Assembly (NCBI GenBank): GCA_024635555.1
Contig: JAGXIO010000043.1
Location: forward strand, 1 to 35,653
Direction: 5' to 3'
Length of the DNA stretch: 35,653 nt
DNA from: Saccharicrinis sp.
Lineage (GTDB): Bacteria > Bacteroidota > Bacteroidia > Bacteroidales > Marinilabiliaceae
Shown: piece after piece, positions 14,336 through 22,056 of the stretch
How the letters are laid out: each line of letters starts with the position of its first letter
Position numbering within the stretch: position 1 is the first letter of the stretch
Notes under the pieces: generated by a model
The model's database searches: none
Told to the model about the DNA's origin: nothing
The model's input: the letters and a program-made list of their open reading frames with translations, nothing else
Program-made: the position numbers and the translations under genes

Positions 14336-14820
14336 TTGTTTGTTGTTTATCAACGAATTAATACGAATTGAACTGCTTGCGCAGTTTTTTTTGTCCGCGG
14401 ATTACGCTAATTAAACGAATTGTTTTTTTTTGTCCGCGGATTACGCTAATTATCGCGGATTTTTTTTATTTATTAATCAGCGTTTACCCCGTGAAATTAC
14501 TTTTTATTTCACAGGGTGAATCCGCGTAATTAGCGGACTTTAATTTAAGCGTCATGTAAATAAAGTTACTGCTGCGCAGTTTTTTTTATCCCTGCCTACC
14601 GCAGGCAGGCGCGGATTACGCTAATTATCGCGGATTGTTACTGCTGCGCAGTTTTTTTAATGCTGACAGGTTTGTTTTATTAAAATTATTTTTTTTGTTC
14701 GCTAGAATATTCTTAAATTATCGTCAATTAATCAAACACCTCCGGTCAGCTTTAACCGGTCAACTTTGAGCGAGTTTAGGATGAAGAAATTGGAGGATAT
14801 TTATTCACCTTATAAATGAG
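14336..14820. repeat. Gene-free block of dispersed hairpin repeats
   Basis: ACTGCTTGCGCAGT at 14372, and ACTGCTGCGCAGT at 14568-14580 and 14640-14652, each followed by a T-run. TCCGCGGATTACGCTAATTA-like words occur at about 14394, 14432 and 14609. A 12-bp stem hairpin with one mismatch lies at 14486-14517 (ACCCCGTGAAAT arm). Further hairpins: TCCGC/GCGGA (14521-14537) and CCTGCCT/AGGCAGG (about 14590-14608). A half-REP lies at 14659-14673. 14680-14820 shows nothing recognisable except the leader of the next gene. Confidence 0.75.
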
Positions 14821-15204
14821 ATGTTTCACCATATGAGTTTTGCCTATCGTAATTTACCGGATGTGAACAAAAGAGTGATGCGAATCCGTGAAGGTAGCGG
14901 ACATGCAGATATGATCCAAGACTTGCTTGAACTGGCTGTGCTGGCCGAAAAATATCCCGAACCGCTGGCCCAAATTAACTTCGATACTTCGCTCATTGCC
15001 AAGGCCAAAGAAACTTCGCACGAAATGGCAGAGTTGTTGGCACTTAATAATGGTTCAAAGGACGAGAGCAATGCGGTTAAGTTATTGCGCGATAAAGCAT
15101 TTACCCTGCTGGATGATCGTATGCGCAAAATCCGTGAAGTAGGGCAATATGTTTTCTGGAGAAACCCGGATCGCAAAGACAAATATGCCGACGATTATAA
15201 ATAG
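14821..15204 (+). CDS. Hypothetical helical protein
   Basis: 127 residues, mainly helical, no signal peptide or membrane segment. The C-terminal stretch LLRDKAFTLLDDRMRKIREVGQYVFWRNPDRKDKYADDYK resembles a set of uncharacterised Bacteroidota proteins, which I know without a function and which I recall being longer; the N-terminal part here may be shortened. A second ATG at 14833 is a possible start. Upstream, a short frame in another phase (MKKLEDIYSPYK, stop just before 14821) could be a leader peptide or the sign of a frameshift. A good terminator follows 26 bp after the stop. It is the only plus-strand gene in the right-hand part and separates the two minus-strand glycan blocks. Confidence 0.65.
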   Translation: MFHHMSFAYRNLPDVNKRVMRIREGSGHADMIQDLLELAVLAEKYPEPLAQINFDTSLIAKAKETSHEMAELLALNNGSKDESNAVKLLRDKAFTLLDDRMRKIREVGQYVFWRNPDRKDKYADDYK

Positions 15205-15230
15205 AAACTTGCAAAACCCTTGATTTTACT

Positions 15231-15269
15231 ATCCCCCGGAGGTTTTTACCAGCCCTCGGGGGATTTTTT
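15231..15269 (+). terminator. Intrinsic terminator after the 127-residue gene
   Basis: ATCCCCCG (15231-15238) pairs with CGGGGGAT (15257-15264), extended by AGG/CCT inside, and is followed by TTTTTT. The right arm is also the first unit of the 21-bp array. Confidence 0.85.
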
Positions 15270-15384
15270 GTTGTTCTCGTGCAATATTTTGCTTCTCTCG
15301 GGCAACTTATAGCTCTTCTCGCTCAATTTTATGCTGTTCTCGTGTAAGTTTTTATCTCCCTCGGACAAAATTGGCTACTTCTCG
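15255..15384. repeat. Seven-unit degenerate array with an exact 21-bp period
   Basis: CTCG occurs at 15255, 15276, 15297, 15318, 15339, 15360 and 15381, each exactly 21 bp apart. The rest of the unit is variable but patterned (about CTCGKGCAA, T-rich centre, GCT, TT). On the minus strand the frame from 15374 to the TAA at 15246 is open and reads heptapeptides: LSEGDKN, LHENSIK, LSEKSYK, LPERSKI, LHENNKK, SPEGW. That frame has no ATG. Confidence 0.85.
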
Positions 15385-15565
15385 GATGATACCTAACACA
15401 ATACTTCGGTATATTTTTGTAACTATCTGAATGTTAGAGTTTTTGATTAGTTATGCAATTTATACTAACACGTTGATAATATGGCGTTTGCAAATAAGTC
15501 TAATGTCTATTATCTAAAATCTAACGATCTATTGTAACAGGTTTGCTTTTAAAATTATGCCATAC
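15385..15565. other. Intergenic stretch without recognisable feature
   Basis: AT-rich sequence between the 21-bp array and the next REP. It contains no hairpin with a T-run and no open frame of note. Confidence 0.5.
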
Positions 15566-15602
15566 AAAACGCTGTCAGGAACTACGTACGCTGACAGGTT
15601 TT
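15566..15602. repeat. REP-like palindrome overlapping a gene end
   Basis: AAAAC/GTTTT and CTGTCAG/CTGACAG stems with an unpaired G and loop GAACTACGTACG. Same subtype as 13171-13205. The stop codon of the glycosyltransferase lies in its loop. Confidence 0.85.
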
Positions 15603-16718
15603 AACAATTTCATCCACCAACTCCTTATAAACTTCTTCGCAGAAATAGGTGGAGGGTTGATACTCGCAATCCGTAAGGTCAATGGCTTGCTGCCAGTTAA
15701 AAGTGACCAGTTGTTCAAAATTAATTGGTACTACTTTGGGATAGGTGTTGCTGGTGTTATACGGCTGTGGGCCTTGCAATACATCCGGATACCAAACATC
15801 TAAACCACAGGCTAAATACTCAAATAATTTGTTGGGTGCATTATACTCATAGTTAGCAGTTGTGCCTTTATACAAGATAAGGCCAACATCGTATTGTATA
15901 AGAATATCTGGTAAATTTTGATAGGATACTGCCTCTTTAAATTTTATGTTACTTGCACCTAATTCGTTTACCAACGCCTTATACGATTCTGGTGTATTGA
16001 TGAGGTGAAATGCTAACTGCATTGTGTCTTTATGATGAGCAAACCATTTTATTATTTCAGTAGCATACATAGAGTTATCATTTAATGAGAAACCAACGTA
16101 AACAAGCTTTAATAAATTATCTGATTTGTTTTTTGACTTTTCTAATGAGTTCTGTTGCCACGATAAAGGGGGGTAGTTAGGAGATATATGGAAGTTTTTA
16201 TTTGGTATTAAGCCATTGTCATCGCAGAAGAAACGCATCCTATCTTGATTGGTATGCGACAACCAGGATGCCTTAGTGTATAACTTCCGTTCGAGCTGAT
16301 GTATTAATTTTGGTAGTTTTGGCCCATGATTGTATTCTTTTGGTGAAGTGTATTCGTGATAGTGAATAAATAGTTTTGTTCTCTTCCCTAATTGCTTAAA
16401 GAGAAGGGCAGGCAAAGCTGAAATGCTTTCGTAGTAAAGAATGGATGCAGGACTCTTTATTACTATTATTAAACTGCCAACTATATTATAAAGCAAGTAA
16501 CTCAATGCCAAACGTATTGATCTGAACCTTGTACAATTTGAAGTTCCTAACCTGATGATTTTAATATTCTCATAAGTACAGGAGAAATTGAAACTACCTT
16601 TTGTAGTAATGCAAGTGACTTTAACATTTTTGTTACCGTTCAGATAAGTTAGTAAATTCTGAACCGGTGGATATCCTTCGATGGGATAAAAATGACAAAC
16701 AACTATACGCTTAATCAT
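15582..16718 (-). CDS. GT-B-type glycosyltransferase
   Basis: 378 residues with a GT4-like layout. The N-terminal half has VVCHFYPIEGYPPVQNLLTYL, IHYHEYTSPKEY and WLSHTNQDRMRFF. The second domain begins LLKLVYVGFSLNDNSMYATEII and includes YDVGLILYKGTTANYEYNAPNKLFEYLACGLDVW, the place of the donor-binding acid (the E of LFEYLACG). Last gene of the main operon: its ATG overlaps the previous stop codon by 1 bp (TAATG). The final residues, KTCQRT, and the TAG stop are read from the REP at 15566-15602, so the original C-terminus has probably been replaced. Confidence 0.8.
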   Translation of the reverse strand: MIKRIVVCHFYPIEGYPPVQNLLTYLNGNKNVKVTCITTKGSFNFSCTYENIKIIRLGTSNCTRFRSIRLALSYLLYNIVGSLIIVIKSPASILYYESISALPALLFKQLGKRTKLFIHYHEYTSPKEYNHGPKLPKLIHQLERKLYTKASWLSHTNQDRMRFFCDDNGLIPNKNFHISPNYPPLSWQQNSLEKSKNKSDNLLKLVYVGFSLNDNSMYATEIIKWFAHHKDTMQLAFHLINTPESYKALVNELGASNIKFKEAVSYQNLPDILIQYDVGLILYKGTTANYEYNAPNKLFEYLACGLDVWYPDVLQGPQPYNTSNTYPKVVPINFEQLVTFNWQQAIDLTDCEYQPSTYFCEEVYKELVDEIVKTCQRT

Positions 16719-17746
16719 TAATTGAGCAGATTTTTGAAGATGGACAGGACTTGTTTGGCTCGTTCCTTATAAGTATAGCCAGATTCAGCTGAGCGATTAC
16801 AGGCAGCATATCTGATTGCTAAGGCTGTTTCATAATTCATATCAAGAATTGAGTGTGCTTTCTCAATCATTTCTTCAGAGGACCGATAAAAAAATGCTTC
16901 CTTGTTTTCTGTAAACAGGCGTTGATGCTCTTCACTGTCAGGAGCCAACATAATACAGGCTAAACCCGGCATTTCAAAGGTGCGCATATTATGCGAATTA
17001 TCATTGTGCGGTCTGAAAATATTTAGTTGAAGACGGTATTTGCTAGCTACTTTATTGAAATTTTCTTTATAAATAGGAGGAAAAAAGTTAATGTCAGCAT
17101 TATCCATTGGTTTAATCCATTTGTCCCACGCATTGCCAAATAAATCTAACGGGATTCCTGCTTGAATTATCTCTAATAATTGTTGTGCTCTGTATGCATC
17201 TGGATTGCCAATAAAACAGGCACGTTTTATTTCATCTTTTTCTTTTGGGATAACTACTTCGCTTTGTTCGTAACCAAAAGGAAGCCACTCGCAGGCTAAG
17301 TGGTATTTTTCTTCTATTCGTTTTTTTACTGGTAAGTTATAACATAAGTGTAGATCATAATATGGTATGCTTTCTAATACATTATTATTCCCCGAACCTC
17401 TGGTGGTATGAATAAAGGGATGGTCAGGATTAAGGTTAACCAATTTTATTTTTTTCTCGCGTATTTTTTTTAGTGTTTGTGGGTAAATCTCCATGCCTTT
17501 AAAAACCCAGATTATATTGTATTGTGAATTATTTATTAGAGTCAATAATTGATTATTAATCTTATTGTAAATGTTTGACAACCCAAGTCGAAATATTAGT
17601 TTGTTAACAATAGATTTATAATAATAACTGTAAAATAAATCATGCACAGCATAACAATCTACTTCTACACCTAAATCACGTAAGTGTTTTATATAATGAT
17701 TTTCAAATGCCCATTCTTTTTCAGAGCCTATTATAAGAATTCTCAT
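16718..17746 (-). CDS. CgeB-like glycosyltransferase
   Basis: 342 residues of the CgeB/DUF3880-like GT-B group. Visible marks are ILIIGSEKEWAFENHYIKHLRDLG at the start, IIWVFKGMEIYPQTLKKIR, ACFIGNPDAYRAQQLLEII, and the conserved C-terminal NIFRPHNDNSHNMRTFEMPGLACIMLAPDSEEHQRLF...EAFFYRSSEEM. Intact relative of the amber-broken gene at 13244-14335. Located between two other transferases, with 7 bp and -1 bp spacing. Confidence 0.82.
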   Translation of the reverse strand: MRILIIGSEKEWAFENHYIKHLRDLGVEVDCYAVHDLFYSYYYKSIVNKLIFRLGLSNIYNKINNQLLTLINNSQYNIIWVFKGMEIYPQTLKKIREKKIKLVNLNPDHPFIHTTRGSGNNNVLESIPYYDLHLCYNLPVKKRIEEKYHLACEWLPFGYEQSEVVIPKEKDEIKRACFIGNPDAYRAQQLLEIIQAGIPLDLFGNAWDKWIKPMDNADINFFPPIYKENFNKVASKYRLQLNIFRPHNDNSHNMRTFEMPGLACIMLAPDSEEHQRLFTENKEAFFYRSSEEMIEKAHSILDMNYETALAIRYAACNRSAESGYTYKERAKQVLSIFKNLLN

Positions 17747-17753
17747 ATTCGTT

Positions 17754-18914
17754 TTACTTTAGTCTGTTAGCTTCATTTTCTATGCTCTGGCATAATCTAG
17801 TGTATGACCAATCGCTAATGAATTGTTGGCATGTTTCAGATGAAATATGCTCGTAATAGAGCTCTTTTAATTTGATGTGTAGGTCTGTTGGGTTATTATT
17901 CTTGAAAATTCTACCAGTAGCTCGTGTCACTAAATCAATTGCACATCCCACTTTATCACTTACTATGACTGGGCGGCCTGAGGCTAATGATTCATTCACC
18001 ACCAATCCCCAGGTTTCTTCAGGACCTTGAGACGGTAAACAAGTAAAGGTTCCTAAACGATATACAATTGGCATTTTAGATTGGTTTTGAAAAGGCAAGA
18101 AAAAGATGTTTTCATTATTATTTGCTAAACTTTTTAAGTCTTGTTCTAATACACCATTACCTACTAAAATTAATTTAATCTTAATCTCTAACGTTTTATT
18201 GAATTCGAGTATTTGATTTAACAAAAGTAAAGGATTTTTCTTTTTATTAAATTTACCACAAAACAAACAAACGATATCCTCTTTTTTAATGCCTAATAAC
18301 GTACGCCATTGTAAAGCTTGTTGTTCATAATTATCACTTGGGCTATCTGTAAATCGGTTGTTATCAACTGCATGAGGTGCGAAAATTAAATTGCTCGATT
18401 TAATGCCATGCTTAATAAAATATGCCTTGTTATTTTCACCTACATAAAAAGCTTTATCAATGTAATTGTAAACGAAACTCAGTATTATTTTGCGTATAAA
18501 GACTTTTATATTTTTTGCTTCATCTAATAGTGTAGAGTCTCCTCTAAACCATACAGGAACCTTACCCTTAAAATAACGCATTAATTTAAAATGACTCTTA
18601 AACTTCCATCCAAAAACAAGTATGACATTGGGGTTGAATTCCTTAACCTCGTTAATGAGGTTTGGGTTATCAATACCCATATAATTCTTTGAAGATGGTT
18701 TTTGGGATGTATTTTCTATTAACTGATAATTATAACCTTCTAAAAGTGGGATGTCCCATTTTACATTAGTATTAAAGTCAGGATCCTTAAATTCGCCAAT
18801 TGCTTGGGGCCAAGTATAGAATACTTTAATGTTAATGTTGTTACGCTCTGTTAGGGTTTTATAAAGAGGAGAGTAGTATTGTATGGGATGGGTTTGAATA
18901 ATGGCAATTCTCAT
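17754..18914 (-). CDS. GT4-family glycosyltransferase
   Basis: 386 residues. The start MRIAIIQTHPIQYYSPLYKTL is typical of a GT4 subgroup that acts on bacterial glycans. Other marks: VPVWFRGDSTLLDE, FYVGENNKAYFIKHGI, the donor domain from DIVCLFCGKFNKKKNPLLLL, and E-x7-E within GPEETWGLVVNESLASGRPVIVSD. Catalysis would be retaining with a nucleotide-sugar donor in the cytoplasm; the sugar is unknown. Its stop lies 7 bp before the next gene; its ATG lies 85 bp after the preceding stop. Confidence 0.87.
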   Translation of the reverse strand: MRIAIIQTHPIQYYSPLYKTLTERNNINIKVFYTWPQAIGEFKDPDFNTNVKWDIPLLEGYNYQLIENTSQKPSSKNYMGIDNPNLINEVKEFNPNVILVFGWKFKSHFKLMRYFKGKVPVWFRGDSTLLDEAKNIKVFIRKIILSFVYNYIDKAFYVGENNKAYFIKHGIKSSNLIFAPHAVDNNRFTDSPSDNYEQQALQWRTLLGIKKEDIVCLFCGKFNKKKNPLLLLNQILEFNKTLEIKIKLILVGNGVLEQDLKSLANNNENIFFLPFQNQSKMPIVYRLGTFTCLPSQGPEETWGLVVNESLASGRPVIVSDKVGCAIDLVTRATGRIFKNNNPTDLHIKLKELYYEHISSETCQQFISDWSYTRLCQSIENEANRLK

Positions 18915-18999
18915 ATGGTTAGTTTATGCATTGTAAGTGATTAATTTTGCTGACGCTTGCAAATGGTTGACTGTAGCCATGATAATGTTGATTATTTAA

Positions 19000-19920
19000 T
19001 TAATTTGTTGTCAAAACAGAGAGATTGTTCTTTAATAAATCGGGAAGTGTAATCTCGTTATTTGTTTTGCATAGGTGACCCTCAAACATTTTTTTATTAA
19101 AATCAGCAGGACGTATTTGTGAGTCATCCTTAAAGTGATGGATAATAATATTTTCACTTAGTACAGTTGCCCAATAGCTAAAACTACTTCCTTGAGAAGT
19201 TAGTAAGATTTTAGCTTTCGACATAATTAAAATATCAGCAATATCTTTTTCTGATTGATGCAATTTAACATTAGGTAAGGAACTAATTTCTTCTAATTCA
19301 GAAGCATGTCCATCGCTAAATATCAAAACAGGAACTTCAGCGTTGAGTTCCTTACGGAGCAAGTTTATTGTTGTAATAAAATAAGTTAGTGGCGTACGAG
19401 CTACCCAAGTGTTCATATACTCTTCCTCTGTTTCAACCTTTCTAAAATCGCCCATTCTTATATGAATGGCTATAAATGGATCTGGCGTATTGTCAAGTGA
19501 TTTGATTACTGATTTATGTAATGATTCGTTTAGGCCTTTTTTTATAAGATCAATATTTTGACTTATTGATTTGAACCAGATTGTATAATTTGGATATTGA
19601 GTGAATTTATAAACACTTTTGCTAGTAATCTTTTGAGAAATAGGTTGATTGTTAGGATTGATGTTTTTTAGATCTAAAACAATTCTAGAATATGCAAGTT
19701 TAACATAGGCAAAAAAACCAATGCTATTGAATTCTCTAAAATAGAATCGTTTATTTTTCTCTCGTCTTAAAAATGGACCTAAGTAGATAGTAAACCATCC
19801 TGTTGTGAATAGACGCAAGTTGTTATTATGAGCGAAAATATATGCATCTGCCCAAACTAATAATTTGTTACCTAGTCCTGCTCTTGGTAGTTTAGCCCAA
19901 ACAATGTTATCTTTTAACAT
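19000..19920 (-). CDS. GT11-like fucosyltransferase-superfamily protein
   Basis: 306 residues. The GxGN start (AGLGNKLLVWADAYIFA), HIRMGDF at 153-159 and the C-terminal TSQGSSFSYWATVLS correspond to the GxGNQ, HxRRGD and SSFSxW blocks of bacterial alpha-1,2-fucosyltransferases (GT11). The second arginine of HxRRGD is a methionine here, so donor or linkage may differ. These enzymes use GDP-fucose and invert the anomeric centre, but no GDP-fucose genes are in the window. Its start overlaps the small frame at 19907-20128 by 14 bp. Confidence 0.7.
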   Translation of the reverse strand: MLKDNIVWAKLPRAGLGNKLLVWADAYIFAHNNNLRLFTTGWFTIYLGPFLRREKNKRFYFREFNSIGFFAYVKLAYSRIVLDLKNINPNNQPISQKITSKSVYKFTQYPNYTIWFKSISQNIDLIKKGLNESLHKSVIKSLDNTPDPFIAIHIRMGDFRKVETEEEYMNTWVARTPLTYFITTINLLRKELNAEVPVLIFSDGHASELEEISSLPNVKLHQSEKDIADILIMSKAKILLTSQGSSFSYWATVLSENIIIHHFKDDSQIRPADFNKKMFEGHLCKTNNEITLPDLLKNNLSVLTTN

Positions 19921-20128
19921 ACTTAATTTTTGAAATTATTTTTAGCGAATTTTTCAGTCCAATGACTCTAGCTAACTGTTTAAATCTTTTTCCACCGACC
20001 GGCCACATTTTACCCACATCTAAATCTTTAAAGTACGATTCAGCCTCAGCGGACAAGGCAGGGAAGCTGGCGTGGTATTGATACATAAAATTAAGGTAGT
20101 TATTACCTAATTTAAAGTGAATAACCAT
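19907..20128 (-). CDS. Small hypothetical protein or gene remnant
   Basis: 73 codons from an ATG inside the end of the upstream membrane-protein gene (22-bp overlap) to a stop inside the start of the GT11-like gene (14-bp overlap). It fills the only gap between the two. Sequence features: YQYHASFPALSAEAESYFKDLDVGKMWPVGG, then a basic tail ending KIISKIKYVKR. I do not recognise it. It may be a real coupled small protein or the surviving C-terminus of an enzyme whose front was lost when the flanking genes were joined. Confidence 0.45.
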   Translation of the reverse strand: MVIHFKLGNNYLNFMYQYHASFPALSAEAESYFKDLDVGKMWPVGGKRFKQLARVIGLKNSLKIISKIKYVKR

Positions 20129-22056
20129 TTGTTATTATCATTTTGCAGCAATAAGCCACTCATTTCGAGCTGCTCAAATATTGCGATATTATCTGGATGG
20201 GCAACAATATATTTAACGCCTTCACTTTTCATTTTTGCTATTTGAATATGAGGTGCTTTGTTTGTTATTAACTGGTGCATAAGTTCAGCTCTGTAATAAT
20301 TTTTGTTGGTAAGTATGTATCCCGATCCATCGCCACGTTTACAGGTAAACCACCATGGGCCTATTCCTTCTGCCGCCAATAACTGACCCGAATAGATACG
20401 ATTAGCAGATATAGCATATAATCCTTTTGGTGTACACTCATTACGTACTTCCTTTCGCCATGTATTATCTGCCTCAATCACATCCTCCGTCATGAATCGA
20501 TGAATATTTGATGCCAATGTTACGGAACAGTAGAGGCACAATGCAATAATGGTGATTTGATTTAATTTTTGTTGCTTGAATTTTAGGTTGAATAATACGA
20601 TGATGGTTGAAATAGTTAGAAGAAAAAATGCAGCCCTTATAAATTGAATGAGATCAAATGAAACGTCTTGCAAAACCGAGCCATCTGGTGCTAACAGTTT
20701 AAACCTGAATAGCAATGGCAAAAGCACAGTAAACGCCATGGCGGTTAAAATGGCTAGTATTTCAGGTAAAAGTTTTGTTTTGTTTTGAAATAAACCCGTG
20801 GCCAAAATAAGCCATCTGATACCTCCCCAAATAAGTAAGGAAGACACCATGATTATTGTGCCACTTAATAATCCCGTTGTTTGAAGTAATTGGTTAAAGT
20901 ATTCGATATAGAATCCCGGATTAAAATATATTTTGATGAGGCCATCACTGCTACCAAATAAAACCGCATATATACAAGCACCTAATATTGCTGCACTTAT
21001 AGTATATAAAAGTGGTTTTTTGTCATAGTTGTATTTGAATAATGACATAATACCCATGTATATTCCTAAAGGAATGAAAAGTGCTGTTTTTGTGCCAATA
21101 ATTAAGGCTAGTAAGCAGGTGTATAAGATACCATCAAATTTAGTCCAATCACTTTGTTTAAAAAAGATTAGTGTTGCGCCCATCAATGCCATGGCCATGG
21201 TAAAAGGAGGATTGCCACCAGGTAATAAATAGCCCGTACCAAGAAAAACGATTTTGGATAGATCTAATTGAATAAGATATTTTGGGTTGATGGGAGCTAA
21301 AGCAAATAATAAGGTTACAATTAAAGGTATTATCCACCATTTGCTGCTTATTGTATTTTTCACGCTCTTTTTTATGCCAAAAGCCAGTAATAGAAAACCA
21401 AATAGTTTATAGGCTGGCATCCAGATACCCCATAGACTTACCTGAGCTGGTATGTCAAATAGTTTGGTAAAAAACGACGGGGCAAGAAATGAAATAATTT
21501 GATAGTTTAATGCACCACCTTGATCGTAAAAGGCATTGAAAAGATGGTCAACAGAGAGTGACTGTGTGATGAGCGTGAAAAAATAAGGATCGGGCAGACT
21601 GTTTTCGGCCTGAAAAGGAAAGGTGTTTTGAGCTTGATAAATATCTGAATCAATAAGCGTGTAAGCCAATATGATAGCTGCTGAAAGTGCTATGGAAAAT
21701 AAGCCTGTGGTGTTCGCTAATAGATTTAAATGTGCCTTTCGTTTTATCCATATAACAATACTTACAAAGCATAAAAAAACAAATATAAAGCCCAGTGCTT
21801 TTGTTGGTAAAACACTGCTTAGTACACCAATAAATATTCCTCCAATGATATAGGAAAGCATCCAGAAAACAAAAATATTAGTTATTGCCTTGGAATAGCT
21901 TAATAGGGCACTGCCAATGAATGCTAACCCAAGTAAACCAATACTTACGAGGGCAACTTGCGCTAAGCCAATAGTGCCATACGTTATTGGATAAAACAGG
22001 AAGAAAAACAGGTACAGGATGTTAGCACTTGCGTGTGCTATAATCTTATTCTTCAT
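20107..22056 (-). CDS. GT-C-like multi-pass membrane glycosyltransferase
   Basis: 649 residues with about 13 transmembrane segments and a soluble C-terminal domain (about 545-649). The first half has an extracytoplasmic acidic stretch, LIDSDIYQAQ...SLPDPYFFTLITQSLS, where GT-C enzymes carry their catalytic Asp or Glu. PGGNPPFTMAMALMG and GTKTALFIPLGIYMG lie in membrane re-entrant positions. GT-C enzymes use polyprenyl-phosphate sugars in the periplasm. An ArnC-like transferase and a small SMR-like protein in the same operon could supply such a donor. The start is the ATG at 22056, overlapping the end of rffA by 11 bp. It could instead be a polymerase; the fold class is inferred from topology only. 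Confidence 0.7.
   Translation of the reverse strand: MKNKIIAHASANILYLFFFLFYPITYGTIGLAQVALVSIGLLGLAFIGSALLSYSKAITNIFVFWMLSYIIGGIFIGVLSSVLPTKALGFIFVFLCFVSIVIWIKRKAHLNLLANTTGLFSIALSAAIILAYTLIDSDIYQAQNTFPFQAENSLPDPYFFTLITQSLSVDHLFNAFYDQGGALNYQIISFLAPSFFTKLFDIPAQVSLWGIWMPAYKLFGFLLLAFGIKKSVKNTISSKWWIIPLIVTLLFALAPINPKYLIQLDLSKIVFLGTGYLLPGGNPPFTMAMALMGATLIFFKQSDWTKFDGILYTCLLALIIGTKTALFIPLGIYMGIMSLFKYNYDKKPLLYTISAAILGACIYAVLFGSSDGLIKIYFNPGFYIEYFNQLLQTTGLLSGTIIMVSSLLIWGGIRWLILATGLFQNKTKLLPEILAILTAMAFTVLLPLLFRFKLLAPDGSVLQDVSFDLIQFIRAAFFLLTISTIIVLFNLKFKQQKLNQITIIALCLYCSVTLASNIHRFMTEDVIEADNTWRKEVRNECTPKGLYAISANRIYSGQLLAAEGIGPWWFTCKRGDGSGYILTNKNYYRAELMHQLITNKAPHIQIAKMKSEGVKYIVAHPDNIAIFEQLEMSGLLLQNDNNKWLFTLN

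Noticed and set aside
15255-15384. 21-bp array considered as a CRISPR or an expressed protein gene
   Set aside because: Too short and without spacers for a CRISPR. The open minus-strand frame has no start codon, so I do not annotate a CDS.
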